A DNA stretch of 64,000 nucleotides from Lepidurus packardi (GCA_023053545.1 JAKZAN010000006.1:811001-875000), one strand, 5' to 3'. Positions 1 to 15,000 are shown, counted from the first letter of the stretch. Notes: generated by a model not told the origin, from the letters alone. A program made the numbers and translations.

Positions 1-88
1 AAAATCTATGGATTTTACCACTTTAAAACTTGATTCCGTAATGCGTCTGACTCTAATAACCAGTGATCACAATAAGCGGCATCTACTG
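1..88. mobile_element. Terminal fragment of a Tigger/pogo-type DNA transposon
   Basis: The last ~64 bases (about 25-88) match the reverse complement of the left end of the Tigger element at 10501-11479. They share GATTCCGTAATGCG-like and CTAATAACC segments, GTGATCAC, and the terminal ATCTACTG, which is followed by the expected TA target dinucleotide at 89-90. The other end lies outside the window, so neither length nor coding content can be judged. This is a plain DNA transposon end and probably sits in an intron of gene A. Confidence 0.7.
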
Positions 89-216
89 TAATTTTATATT
101 TAATAATTAATAATATATTTAATAATTATATAATTTTATAGTGCGTCATGTCCGAAAAGAAAATTGACTTTTCTAACATTTATTGATACTATTTTCCTCT
201 TTTCCTTTGTCTTTAG

Positions 217-3200
217 GTTGTTGGAAAGCGAGGATTTTTGTCACATTTGGGATAGTGCTTGCGAGGATCCTGCACGTGCCTCTGCCCCGTATATTGCTCC
301 ACCTCAGCTGCTTCCGCCGCCGCCACCTCCGCCATTCCTTAATGATTGGCTCCAAACGTTCTCCTCTGACAACAGCCGCTGTCTTTTATGCGAATGGGCT
401 GCACTCAATGACACCACAGACCTACTTTCCAGCACAGGTAAACGAGCATTCCTTTTGTTTCCTTTTTTTAGTTTTTGCCCCGGTGCTTTGTAACGATGGT
501 GTTTTTCATCTCTTCATTGCGTTGTCCGGCCAGCAAAAGAATGCGTTGTTTGGCCCAATTCATAGCATACTACAAAGAAAGGGGTCCGAAAGGCTTAGAC
601 ATCTCTATTTAGTCCCAGTAAGATTGGGTCTGCTTGCTTGCTAGAAGAAAATAATAATTTAAAAAAAAAAAAAAAAAAAACACTCCAACAATGCCAACTT
701 TCTAGCATTCAAAAGCTTCTGGGTAATGGAGCTGCCCATAAAAGGAGAAGGATTTATAAAAACACAAAAAAACTGCAGCACGGCGTCAGGAAAGCGTGAA
801 AAGAAGCCTAGAAAAATTAGTTTGTTGGAAGTAAAAAGTGTCGAGTATAGAACACGTTTTTTTTTTTCTTGTGAGGCAAAACTTGTCCAAGGAGATAGAA
901 AAAGGTGCCTTGGAGCTGGCGTCTTGGTTCACGCTTGACGTCTAAAAGCAAAAGGTCAAGAGAGCAGGAAGGGGTGATGGAGTTGGAGTTTTATAGAGCT
1001 TCCCGATTGAATTCGACGGAGGACAATTGGGACGAAATGACAATCAGCCAAGCAAAGATTATGTATGGTTGCACTACCGAGCCAATTTCCAGCCCTGTCC
1101 ACTTTTTATGTTTCACAGTTTCCAATGCTCCACTTTGTACTAGCATCGGTCGATTTCTTGATAATGCCCACTCGTTACAAGCTTTTGCATAACTTATTTG
1201 CGTTTGGCATGGGCTTGTCTCTTGATCAGTATTAGCAGCAGCACGTGAATCACTTAACTTTTTTGTCTTTTGACTGCAACCCGTTCCAAGAGCTGGTTTT
1301 TGGCATGTGCAGACATTGTCGAACAAGTTAGCCAAAGCCGCAGACAAATGAAACGTTATCATTAACCCGGGCTGCTCCATCCAACGTGTTAGTTTTGCAC
1401 TGATTTGCGGTAGCTTTGTGATCTTGGAGCCCTATTGAGCAGCATTACACTCGGTGTAATTTGCTAGGACAGAAAACATGCACCTACTGTTTAAAAAAGG
1501 GTAAAAAAATGGGACAGGTCGGATGTGGAGATGTAATTCGAAAATGAGTTGGCTATTCTTAACCTTTAATTACGATTGCGGTTACGGGCAATTAGACAAC
1601 ACCTGTCGGCGTGCTGTGGGCCCAACTTCGTATTGGCTTGCGGGGTTTGTGTCCCTCTTTTTGCCCCTTTCCCAGTCAACAAAAGCTAGCATGTTACGCC
1701 TATCAACACAACCCAGCAGGCAGTTTAGTAATCCTTTCTACTTTGGGGCGCAAACTCGGCTTTTTTTTTCTTTCTAGTTTCTTTTGTACTAAGGAGACAG
1801 AGAATCCTAATAGCAAGTTGACGGTGCTCTCACTAGAAAGTGATTTCACGGAGCAATCTCGAATGGCAAATGTAACCTCCCCTGGTAAGGGATTTTTCCC
1901 TCCGGTCCACGGGGAAGAATAGGTAGAGCGGACAGAAAGAGGGCAGATCTCTCATATATTTCGTGTAATAGAATGTTACGCTACGACTCGTACCTTTTTA
2001 AAGTCTGCAAAAGGGGAGCAGACGTAAGTAACCAAAATAGAGCATCCCCCTTTCGAAAAGAGTGTTTTGTTGCTCCGCTTGCGATGTGGATGTAGCAGCA
2101 GCAGCAAACAGCATTTCTCTCTTTTTTGCTTCCCTTTCACACAGCCTTGATTAAATGCACCCCGCCCTTATGGTCGAGTCGTAAACTTGAGCGTAATATA
2201 CAAGGGCGAGAGTTGGGGATTTACTTTAAACCGTGTCAGGACTGCAAATGTTGGCTATAGAGGATGACTGGGAATCCGATGGCATATAGCCAAAACCCAA
2301 CCTGTGCAAACCACAGCGTTGCCAGATCGTGTCAAAATAAGTTGAGGTCTATGGAAAAAGCGGGGAAATTAAAAATGTTAGGTTAGGTTAGCTAGGTTAG
2401 GTTAGGTTAAGCTAGGTAGGTTATACTAGTTTTAGTAGTCAGAAAAGCATAATTATCTTAGCACACTAAAGGCCTTACTCTTATAAGCACCAATTTTGTC
2501 ATCAAGTGGCAACGCTGTAAGAACTTTCCCCATGCTATTTCCCCTATCCTGGTTTGTACAGGTTGGGTTTTGGCTAAATGCAATCCGATGGCGAGCGAAT
2601 TGGAAATGGTCTTGGTTAACGACTCCAGGTTTCGATGGAATGCGACTTTTCTGCGTGAAACAATTTGGTCTAGAGTAATATTACTCTTTCTTCTGGTTTT
2701 AAGGATTTGTTACCATGATGTCTATTCTATTTTTGGCTAGAGTGATATTTAAATACTTGTGTCTCTATTTTAAGCCTTTCTCGAGCACGTTGTTTTATTC
2801 ATACATGCATACAACCATCTCTTGGGCAGTCAAACTTTATTCTTGGTTATTCCTTGGCCTGAAACTTTAAAAAAAAAGTAAAAAATAGTGTGATAGCCTG
2901 ACAAGTTGCCAATAAAACAAAATGATCGGGAAGGATGAAGAGGAAGTTACTGGGAAAGGTCTAATACGCAATTTGTCAGTTGCTAGTCTCCCCCCCCCCC
3001 ATTCAAGTCCCCTCGGGAGTTGCTTTCCAGCCTTTCTTTTGTCTCCCCTCTGTTGTTTTCTTCTTTTTTAAGGATAAAAGTGCGTGCCATCACTATAACA
3101 TCAGCCTGTTTTCTCATGCCACACTGGGACCATGGATTTTAATCTTTTCTATGTCTATTCCTGCGCGTTTCCCGAGCCTTCCCGTCACTTGTACTGTTAC

Positions 3201-6200
3201 CGACGACTTATATTCAAGAATTGACTTGGACTTGTTTGTTTACTCTTGGTGTTACTGATTATCTATGCATGAGATGCTCGTCGCTTGGCTGAAACCTGAA
3301 AAATAAAAAAGTAAAAAAATAAATCAAATAAAAAATGCTCCGCAGTACAGTTTCTAGATCTAACCTGAGGGAAGCTCGTGTTCTCCACGGAACATGTTCA
3401 GTGCTTTGCAAGAATATTTCTTCAACTGCCTTTTGACACCGTAATGCCGGGCTTTGGCGGAAACTCTTAAGTAGTCGACGGAGAAGCAAAGAGGATCCAG
3501 TTGAAAAGGGAAAGGGGTCATCTCCATCCATCTTTCCGGGGCATTCACATGGCGATGACAAGAAAATGGGATACTTGATTATGCAATTTTGTCGCCGGCT
3601 TGGCAAAAGCGGCACAACAGCCAAAACGTCGCCTGTCGTCATGGCCATAATATACAGCCGGAGTTTTTATTGAAACGGGGTTTGAGAAATATAGGTGTCG
3701 AGGGAATATCAGTTGTGTCACGGCAATACGAGCCGAACAGAGGATATGCGCTACGTATATACTGTTTGTCCTTCTTGGCTGCGAAGAAAACGTATAGTGG
3801 GGGCTTAAACCTGTGAAGATTTATTTTAAAGAAAGTGGTCTGATGTGACATAAGCGAAGAAAACGGAGGAAGAAGGACTAATGTGTCAACGGCCAAGGAA
3901 AAGCGATAAACAGGGATGCTCAGCATGTCAACGTGTTCACGCCAGGCCTTGCACACACTTGATTCAGAATAAAAACCTAATATCAATAACACGTGGTGGA
4001 TGGCGTTGACGTTAGTTTCTTTGACGGATCGATTCTTTGTTTTGGGCTGGGTTTCATGTGATAAACGTCTGTTTTAAACCTTCAGACAACTTCCAAAGCA
4101 ACACAGCAGATATTTGTTACCACAGTGTCCACTGCAAATACTTGCTGGTACCTGATACAAACTTTTTTTCTATTGAATACCAGTTTAGGCCGAAGCCTAT
4201 TACTGCCTGATACCTTTTATATCCATTAAGAAATGCGTATTATTGTATGATATATTATATAAACGCTACCAATTGCTAAAAAAAATCGATATAAAATCCA
4301 TATGTAATCGATAAAATTATTTTTAAAATTAGCTTATAAAATAGAATCTAAAGATAATTGAAAAGTGTTGCAAAAAAAGAATGACAAATGATGTTACGAT
4401 TAGGGAAATGTAACACAAGTTGGCGTAAATTAATTAGACATTTTTACGGACATTTTCTAAAATATATACATGTCCCCAAAATAGATTTTAAAAAAATAGA
4501 CTTTTAATAGATTTTCCAAAAAGATTTTTTGTATTTGTCTTGTAGAATAGTATCTATTTTTAGTCCAATGTTTCATGGCCACGTTTTACGCGAGCAGTTT
4601 AATTCAATTTAGGTAACTCGATGGGAGGCTTTACTATTTAAAACTTGTCGTTGAAGTTGAATTGCATTAAAGGCAGACAGGGCCGAGGGAAAGCAATCCA
4701 TCACGATCTCTCCACGTCATCCTTCATATCATCAAGCTTATATATCAAGATTTGGCATTCACAGCTGTTCTATAGCCGAAGCTTTTGTGCAAACAAACAT
4801 TTTCGTCTTCTATTAGATCTTTTATTCGTGTGGAACTCAAGTTAGCTCAGGTGAGAATCCGTAGTAGTTTAGAGCGTTTCGTTGGGGCTAACATGTGAAA
4901 AAACTCCGAACGTCGGATTTCATGATGGTCTTTATGGAGGCAGCCTCTGCTTTGTCGAGGAACTTATATGCTTATAGGTGTGTATTGTGTAGCTCTATCC
5001 TGCATGAAAAAAAAAGTTAAACCGGCCTCGTCTTGGGTATACATGCATACACGTATATTGTAAGGACTCGGGAAGATTTTCCATTGAGGGATAAAATGAG
5101 ACCAACACATCGCATTTTTTTATAAAGGCAACACGAGATGGCTACTCGATGACGCATTCACTCCTGCTGCCAATTAAATTGCCGAAGGAAAAATAAAAAG
5201 CAGGTGCGTGATTCGCAAGCGAAGCTGATGCAAAACGATGTTGTGTGGATTAGAGTTCCATGTATGCCAGCTGGCCCCGACAATTATAGTAGCCCAGTTA
5301 ACTGTGCCGTAAAAGATCTGTGGGAAAATGAGAAAGACAAGGGGTCAACGAGGATTAAGCCTGGTTGGAAATGTGGCGTGAGCAGCATAAATAAATAGCG
5401 TTCGTCTAGCTTCTTTTAGTTTAATTTTCTGTCGCTTTTTAACCCATCAACTCAGCATTGTTCCAACCTCGCGTGCAAAATCAGGATGAGACATTATAAC
5501 ATCATAAGCCCGGCCCACTGAACAAGGACTTTGAGGAAAATGTCTCAATCTCAACCCACTTTGGTGCAAGTTGCTTGGAGCTGGGGTGTTACTTAACGTT
5601 AGTGTATCATTAATACTTGGCTCGCTTCCAAATACTGCACTTGAGCTCGTAATGCCGTGTTAGACAAGGTGTGTTGGATGAGGGGGAGGAGCCTATGGAC
5701 CTTTGCAGACTTGTTATCTGGGTTTGGGTCCGCAACATTCAAATCAGCATCAGCGGCGGTCCCGTATAAGTCTAACACTCGGCAGTCGTCAAAAAGACAC
5801 GCTGGAAAAGCTATAAGGGAGTAAAAAAAAAAAAACGCAAGACAAAAAAGTCACAGGTATACATACAACCGGCATGACGATAATAATACGTACCTTGTTG
5901 ACACGATCTTTGTGTCTCGCTTTTAATGAAGTCGCCAGTCTGGCTCTTGTGCATTTTACTCGTTTCGTTCCATCACCAGGAAAATAACAAATACAAAAAA
6001 GTAAAACAAAACTCGAGTCCCTGTAAAATCCTCTATAGCAGCAGTCCATTCAGCCCTGCTGCTGCGTCGAATACAAAGAGTTTTAGACTTGTTTTTCTGC
6101 ACGTTAATGGGGCAAGTAATTCCAGATACTTGTCAGATATTGACGTGAGATATTTAGCAGCTTTCTGGGACCTTGACGATCAGTTTATCGGAGAAAAACA

Positions 6201-9041
6201 GAAAAAAGAGAGCGATAATGCCGCTGCCAACTCATGGTTAAAAGACGTCACGCACTTGCGGGTTATATGGACCTCCCTGAAACCCGCGTTACCACTAACG
6301 GATCAGAATAAATGGAGTTCGCGGGAAAGGAGAGACATTCATAAAAAACAGTAGGATAGGGCAGAAGCGCGTTGTTGCTGTAGTAGACTGACAAAGCCCA
6401 TCTGAATATCATGTATAGGAAATATGGGAGGCTGGTTTATGTAGCAAGTTCGTCGAAAAAGGAAGCCCAAGCGGCCAGCGAACATGCCCAGGCGCAGCAG
6501 CCTCATTAGCATAGCGCCACGTATGTAAAAATGGCAGCAAAGGCAAGAGAGTCTGTATCGTAAGTAAAAAGAGATAAAAGAAGAAAAACAAAATACAAAA
6601 AACTCCCATGCTATGCGTTGCATATCAAACATTCTACCGCGTTTGTGGCCCTCTCTTACTTGCTAGACGAGCCGAGTTTTGTACGAGAGTCAAGGTGTAG
6701 TCAACGCCCATGGTTTTTTCCCTTGTGCGAGCTCGGGTTTTTGTTTTTTCTCCCTCGGTTGATCTTATTTTATCGAGGGACTATAACGTGCCTCTGTTGC
6801 CATGCATGACCAGTCTGTCTTTAGACACGAGTTTGTGCCTCTCCAAGCACTCGGCATCAAGAGTTGGCAATGCGGTACCTTTTTTCCGCGTTTCTTAAGA
6901 ACGTAAACAAAGCGGACGCCATGGTCTCGGCTCATGTCAACACGAGGCCTGGGAAATCCGAGTTGAGCCATAAAAAAGACTGCAAAAGAGAGTGGAATCC
7001 ATTGACCAGTTGATGTACTTGATGTACTCCATAAAGTCAACTCGACTCGACTAGCATGGTCAGGCCATTACCGAGTTTGTGTCGTTGTGGCCGTAAAAAG
7101 GCAGGCTCTTACCGTCGGGCTCTTATCGGTTGTTCCTACCGTCTGGGAGGTTGCACCTCTCAGACGGTAGGAACAAGCCTAGTCCCACCGCCGTACCGTA
7201 AGATGCACGGGGAAGCGGTCTCGTGTCAGGCCGAACTCGTAGTGTTACTCCGGTTTGACTTGTGGTTGCTTAAGAATGGTAAGCAAATAAGCATTCATTC
7301 CTCGGAAAGCTCAGCAGAAATATAGGTTTTCCTACTTTTCATACTCTAGACAGTTTAAGCCTATTTGATTATGTGTACTTTTTTACGCAAGGCTTTCGTA
7401 AAACAATAACAAACATCAGTGCCATCTGTGACTGTTTCGCATATATAAGCTAAGGTCTACGAGAGCCTCAGGAATGATAAACAAATAAACACTCATTCCT
7501 CGGAAACTTTGCGGAAATATAGATTTGCCTGCTTTTTATACTGTAGACAATTTATGACAAATGTAGACAATTTGGTTCTTCAAGACATTTTTATTTCATC
7601 GTCCAGAACGAATAACTAGAAATAAATGAGTAAAATCAAGCTGTCCCCAGGCAAGTGGACCGTGGAGCGGTTCTCTGTCATTCCGGAGCAACGTTACGTA
7701 ACCCGGCCAGGGTCCAAACGCTTCATTCGGTGCTTTGGTTATTCATTCATTGGCACTAGCAAGACAAGCCGGAGTAACGCTACAAGTCCGGTCTGAACCA
7801 AGTCGGTTTCGTGCGTTTACCTGACTTGTATTTTGACCCTTATATTACTATATAATACACAAAGTACACAAAGCCACACCACCCATTGCAAGCTGTTGTT
7901 TTTTTCATTGTGCGAAAGTACGGTACATTATGCTTTTTACATTACCAACTCCATATAAGCTCTTACAACCTATTCATGTCCATGACTTTGCTTAGCGGAT
8001 AGCCAACATGCCGTGTTTCCGGCCCCTTACATTTGACGTGATATACAGTTGTCAGGTTTGTTTTTAATGGCAGACGACGCAGAGTTGGCTCAACAGCACT
8101 GGATATGATGACGGGGTTCATAGCGGTGTCACTCGCGTAGAGACTGGTTGCCGTGTTTCTCTATGGAACACTTATTTCTTGTTTAGGGAATAAGAGAGCA
8201 CTTTACTGGAAATGAGGAGGTTGAATGCCAACTTCTGCCGTGTTTTTGTTGTGCATGGCCCAGGTTATGATGTGTGTGTGACATACGGTATTAGGCCTCC
8301 CTGTCAAGTTGGCGTTACGTAGGGCTAGGGGCGTGCGCTTTTTACCGACTGCTTAGTGTTGCCAAGCTCTCCCACCCCGAAGCCTACAAGAGTGCGTATG
8401 ACAGCAGAGAACATGACAAAGCAAAAGAGGCGAGTGTCAGATCGCCCAAGATATTAATGATAGACTCGTGGTGGGGCTGCATACAATTGTTATAAGAAAG
8501 GTAAAAAAATGCAAGATGAAGCATAGGTCAATTGTTGACGACCTATGGTCTATGGTCCTTGTAGGGGTTGCTGCATTGTCGTCAAACAGGTTTCTGGTAA
8601 GCCAGTAAGAAAAAAAGAATCTAAGAAAACACAAGAAAAACTAAGAAAAAAAGGCCATCCCCGGTTGATGCTTACGGAGATGGTATGCACATGAAAGGTG
8701 CACATGTACACGAGGCAAGAAATAGCCACGGCCACAACCTCCTCTGCTGGGGAATATACACAGCTCGACAGGTTGCTTAAAGTCTTCATTAGAAGTGGCA
8801 ACCCATCGCACCCAGCATCGTTGAAATATATGATCATGGAAAAAGACGAACTTTTTTTATTGCATGGAGGCAAAAGTAATGGCCGTTTGAGATGGGCCAG
8901 TTTGGTCTCGCCAAGATCGTTGGAGCGTTATAGCACGGCACTCACGACGAGATGTTTGGATGCCCACGATGCAGCATGTGCATGCTCATCATCGATAGCC
9001 GTTTGTGTTAGGAATCGTGACTCGTGGATCTCTGGGACTCT

Positions 9042-9083
<42 letters not shown>

Positions 9084-12000
9084 AACAGTTTATCTCTCTT
9101 CGTCTTTCGTCATCATCAGCATCCCAATACCTCTACCACTAGCAGAGGACAAAAAGTGGACTTTATTCTTGCTAGATATCAAATGACTCGAATGGGGAGT
9201 GTGGGGCAACGTATATGTTTATGTTTACGTGAAGCTGGGTCAAACTTTTGCTTTAATTTAAAAAAAAAATGTACCTGAGAGTGTAGTGTTGCCAAGTTGT
9301 CGGCTCTGGTTCTGCTTGTCTAGTAATCTTTTGAAAATAGCGCAACCCAAGCCGTCAGGTGGGTTTTCTGGGTTTGGCTCCTTGATTCTTTTATGGGTGG
9401 CTATTTTTTCGCGTATAAGGTTTGCTTACGGTGCCGGTACCGCGCACTGTGGCGTGCATGTATGACCGCAACTGGCTTGGCGACTTGGAGAGGTGTCATC
9501 AAGCTCTCCCGAAAGTCCACGTACACCATCATGTTATGCGAGTCCTCGCGGGCTAATTTGCATAATGCCACCCACAAGACAAGCTGTGAGATGTCTTTAT
9601 CCTCCATAATGAAGACATTCACAAGCCCCTTTTTTGTACACGAATTCTTTAAGGTCCTCGCTCTCTCTCCCTTCTCTCTTTTCTTCTTGTAAGCAACTCT
9701 CCCGATTTCTTTGGCTTCTTTGGCGTCAACTCGAAGGAAACCACCCACAAAAAAAAAAGATTGGCTGGGTCAGAAGCGGCCCCAGTTGTGACAGAATCTC
9801 TCTGCCTAATAAAGCCAGCCTTTATATAGATAGAACTTAAAAAGAGTCCAAACTTGCCATTGCCCCCTTTTGGAAAAGAGCGAGAAATAACCCCTCATCA
9901 TTGCTGCCACAAAAAGGGCCTGTTCCCTTATCGCTTCCATTAGGTCATCGTGTATACAACTCACGCGTCTTCTGGCTACATGGGATCGTGTCCTTAACCG
10001 GCAGCCCGTTGTGAATCTCCGCTTTCATATAGACCATGGCGTGCAGACCTTTGGCACTGTAGGTCTTCCAGGTGCGCGGCGGCGGCGGACCCCAACGCTA
10101 CACACATTACACATATACAAGAAAGACCCAAGGACCCAACACACAGATATTTCTATTCTGTTTTTTATCACTTTTTTTTTACTATATATATCCTGCTTTA
10201 CCTTGGCCCATCCCTCCCGCCAAAAAGATAAAGCATACCAGCAAAAAACTGAAATTGACCCGAAGCTTATTGCGTGGCGGTTTAGTTTCAACGTTTTCGT
10301 CCTGTGGGGATTGTATATCCTAACCTAGAGTAAAAGCGTACAACAGATGTAATTTTCTACACGCGTACCCAACATTTTCGTGCTTTCCTAAAATCGTGCT
10401 GCGTCACTAGCAACAGCCAATTAGGTGAGGGATTCAACTCGAGTCAGAACAAGGAGTATTTTTTTCTAATTTTGACGCAAAGACAAGAACGTATCAACTG
10501 CAGTAGATAGTTGTGATCACTCATGGTTATTAGAATCAGCCGCTTTATGGAATCGAATTTTAAAGGACCGAAATGATAAAATTCATAGCACTTTCATCGG
10601 TTATTCAAATCACACTTTCGCATATTAGAATCAATTTCAAAAGAAGCTTCACATGTATAGAAACGAAAATACAGTAGTGATTGCTACATGGACTTTGCAT
10701 ATTGACCAAGGACATTGCTTTTACGTCGTTTTGACCTAGCCTGTCATTTCCAGCCTGCTACTATGCTTAGAAGAAATCCCTTCTAAAATCCCGAGTCAAT
10801 TTAATGAGCAGGTTATTTAATTTAATGACCAGTTCTTTTTATTGACCGGGAAAATTAGAAAGGGATATCGTGTTGAGAACCCTACCTAAGCGTAGGAGTA
10901 GGATTCAAAGGCGCAGTATTAGTTGTGTTTAAACGTGTGGTTATTTAAAAATGGCGACAAACAAGAAAAGAGTTGATTTCAATGTAAACGAGAAGTTGCT
11001 GCTCATAGAAACTTGTGAAAAGTTAAATTTAAAAGATTTGCCACAGAGTGTTTGTTTAATTAGTTGTGTTTAAACGTGTGGTTATTTAAAAATGGCGACA
11101 AACAAGAAAAGAGTTGATTTCAATGTAAAAGAGAAGTTGCTGCTCATAGAAACTTGTGAAAAGTTAAATTTAAAAGATTTGCCACAGAGGGAAGCGGCCG
11201 TTAAGTTAGGAATTCCTCAATCATCTCTATCAAAATTGTTGGAAAATCGTTGAGAAAGAAACTATAGTGGGTATAGTGAATCTAGAAAATGAAACGTGCG
11301 GGAAAGTGTCAAAAAGTAGACGATGCTTTGTTTCTTTGGTTCAAACAAGCCAATTCGTTTCACGCGCCGATTAATCGTAGCATTCCATTGCATATTTCCG
11401 ATTTTTGGTTATTAGAATCTCCGCTTAATAGCTTCAGTATTCACTTGACAAACGTGATCACAATAAGCGGCATCTACTATAGGTGAGGTATGCAACTCGA
11501 GTCAGGACAAGGAGTATTTTTTCTATTTTTTTTACGGCAAAGACAAAAAGGAATCAACTATTTAGTTCGGAATATGGGAGATGACCTGGGGAGTTTTCTC
11601 AACAAATTGCAGCCAGTTGTAAAAAAAAAGGAGAGTCTGGGTTGAGAAAGTATGCTTGGATTACGAGTGACAGTTTACTTAATTCAGGGTCTGAAATGCT
11701 TCACGTCCGAGGAATGTCCTGCCCTTGTATGCTGAAGGCCAAACGGTCTGTGGTTGGTCTCATTAGTATTCAGCACACCCGAGTTCCAATTGCTCAATAA
11801 TACTAGATCCTCGCAAGGGTCGCAAGTTTTCCTCTTTGGACTTGCGTTGCAAATGTTGACCGTATTAATTGTATACCTTGTCAACACAGACTGGGTCGCA
11901 GAGGACAGTAAGAAAATAAATGGAAAAAAAAAATAATAAGCTATGCAGGCAAGAAGAGCGGATATGCTAATGACAGATTGCCTTTTGTAGTGCCGGATCC

Positions 12001-15000
12001 GTGTAAGCATTCCAAAACATGGCCGTATTCCTTTTTTTATTTTCTTATATTTTTGTCTTGGCCTCACCTTAGGTTACATAAGGTGATTATGATGATTCAA
12101 AAAGCCCTCGAACCCCCAAACAATAAAAGCCCGTAGCTGTAAACATGGTCGATTCCGAGTCATAAGGCTTTCGCCTAAAATAACAACGCGGATGAAGCTG
12201 TAAATATCGCCAGATCCCAGTTTTATTGCGCATTGTTATCGCAAATTTGAAAGGTTTTGAGGGGCTGGTGATGTAGTCTTTGAAAAAAAAATGGATACTG
12301 CCAAACAGACAGGTTTTGAATTGTTTTGAATAGAAGGTTCTATCATACACAATAGCCCAAGCTATTCAGTTTTGGGTGGGTTAACGAGGGCGGCGAATTT
12401 ATAAGAGTGGGTGGATTATGGGTTCTGCATGCAAAGTTCCCTTACTGCACACAATGTAGCCCTTGCCGTGTATTGGTACAGGGGAGCGTCTATGAGGGCT
12501 TCAAAAAGGGCGGGATTTTTTCTTTTTGTTTTTCTTTTTTCCTTTTGGCCAGTGCAAATCACGGTCACGGCCGGTCCCTGGCCAAATTTCCTTAATTACA
12601 GGGCAACTGATGAAACATTCGCAGTCGTGTTGCGTTCGGTTGCTTTCCAGCAACTTTATGCAGCCCAAAATGGGGCTTGTGTGTATATATATATATATAT
12701 ATATCTGCATGAGACTTTGCAATCTACTCGTAAACACATAACATACACATACACACATTCAACATGCGAGCTTCAGAGTGGCGTAACTCAAGTTTATAAA
12801 AGAGGGCTTTCCTCTAGCGGTTCGCCGGGGACGTAAATTGGACTAAAATAAGCAAATTTTAGACCAGTCAAGTGGCCCGTTGTATATATAAGGAAAAGAT
12901 AAGTATCGTTGGCAGTCTAAAAGACCCCGCGAGCTTCAGAGCCGTTTCCCCAGGCTTGTTGCACATAATGCGTGACTGGAACGATAACGTTATTATACTG
13001 AAACAATAGAAACGCTTGCTTTGCAAGCAAACGAGACCGAAGAGATCTTGCGTGGGAGGGCAGTCTTATTACACTTTATTTGAATCCTTTTTATTTTATT
13101 TATTGTTATGGTTATTATTGGCGGGCTCATCATAGGCTGCTTGTGGCATCGAAAAGGGTTAGTGTCATGGTTTAGTGTTTTGTAAACATTCAGTGGTAAT
13201 TTGCAAAGGCTCCAGAAAGGAGCATGTTGGCCTCCGCCCTTTAAACTTGGATCAGCGAGTTTTTTGGTGTGTTTTTTATGAACATGCTGGGTTTTGTTAG
13301 CAGGTCTGGGAGTATCATAAAGGGACCCAGGGGACTGGTTCGTGTGTTTAGCATTTCAATTAGAAAATATATGGGCAATATTGATTAAAATAACAATCAA
13401 GATCTCGCTTAAAAGGTGAAAAAATCGACTTGGACAAAGACGGCAAAGGTTTTAATATTCTTTGTGCCGGTCATTGCCGTCCCGCTGAGGACGAGTTGGG
13501 GAGCAAAAGTACACTCCGCTTCATCAAACTGTTATCGATCAGAAACGGTAGGTTTTTTTCGGTACGGGATGAAATATCGGCTTCTGTTTATGAGCACAGC
13601 AGGATCTGTGTGGTTGGATAGAAAATTTGGGAAGAAAGTGATGAATTCATTACCCTTAACGTAACAATTGCATTGAAGGTTGTGCGATGAAGCCCGTTTC
13701 ATAATCATCTTTGGGTTGTTTCATCGTGCAGAGCTTTAGAATGAATTCATTTGCATAGCGTATGTTTATTCCTTTTATTATTATTATTATTATAGTCTTT
13801 GCCCAGCCAATCTCGCTGCACTGGACGGGTGTACCAAAAACATTTCATAGCTTAATCTGGACATGATAAAGAAACAAGCCAAGTTAAAAAAAATAAAATA
13901 AATGAAAACAAGGTCACCTGAAAAAGAAGTTCAGTAGCAGCGATATCAAAAGGGACCCAAGGAGTTGTACAAGCCGTCGTGGTACCAGCCATTCGAGTTA
14001 TGAGACTCAAATTGCTTAGGGTTCTTGAAGAAGGCTGGATGAAAGCTTTATGTCGACACCCAACTGCTTTTACACCGTATTGTATGCCCCTTCATAGCAT
14101 ATTGCACCTTCATTCGTAACCAAACTTAGCCAGTACCATCTGCGGGCGACGTTCATGGTCGTCGGTTACCCTTTTCTCGTCTTTCAGAAAGCGGGACCAA
14201 AGAAAAGCTTCACATAAATGGAAGGGAAAGAGCGTCTTTATTTAAAGTGTGATAAACATAACAAGAAATAGAGAAGGAGGGGGGGTTGCTTCGTGTATAT
14301 ACTGTATGAGAAGTTAATGAATGCCTTGTCTATCCTGCAGGGTTTGACATTTAGAGCCAGGTACGCGAAAATAATTAGTTTTTTATAGCACTTTCTTTTT
14401 TATGTCAATATGCCGCAAAAAGCTGATCCTCTCTTGTGTTTGCTTGCCGTATCCAGTTCTAGATATAGAACTTGCCGCATACACGGTCCTCATCAAACTG
14501 GAATGTATTATACCAGGAAATAAATATGAACTTCCATAGGTAAACGTTGAAGGTTGCCTTGGTTCTCAGACCAAGAAGCTGGTTTAAAAAGGGTTTACAA
14601 CAAAGACCCAGGATTCACCCCAGATTATGCTCGACTCCCTCTCTGTCTAAATGTGTTTGTTCTGCAAAGCTCCCATTCTTCTGCCTTCCAAGCGGGGGCA
14701 GGAGAGTCGAAAAAGATCAAACGGTTTAATTCACTTTTGGCCCAGTGACTGTGCCCAAAGTGTATACATACATGCTCCACAGCTCCCAGAAGTTGAATAA
14801 TTTGGTGATTCGTCGGTAGGGGCCTGAGCTTGGTAGATGAGGGAGAGGACGCGGAATGTTTTCTGTACCAGAGCCTGTTACTTTGGGAGCCAAAGGGAGG
14901 ATGAGAGATATTGCGAGACAAAAACTATGAATTCTCCTTGTCCTGGGCTCTTCTGCCAACTTCTCAAACATGCATTTCTCCTATATATCAGAGTCCCATG

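Larger units (their letters stand above)
10422..11560. repeat. Direct-repeat pair (79-81 bp) flanking the Tigger element
   Basis: Left copy 10422-10500 and right copy 11480-11560 are about 86% alike by eye, sharing CAACTCGAGTCAG, ACAAGGAGTATTTTTT and GCAAAGACAA. The left copy starts at TA and ends at the left edge of the transposon. The right copy starts at the TA directly after the transposon and also ends at TA. Canonical Tigger insertion duplicates only TA, so these repeats are not an ordinary target duplication. Confidence 0.75.

Noticed and set aside
7130-7176. microRNA precursor
   Set aside because: The 3-nt loop and 22-bp stem are too short for a usual pre-miRNA, and neither arm resembles a known arthropod microRNA.
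8698-9186. 162-codon frame
   Set aside because: Its length depends on a 38-T tract read as poly-Phe; nothing protein-like around it.
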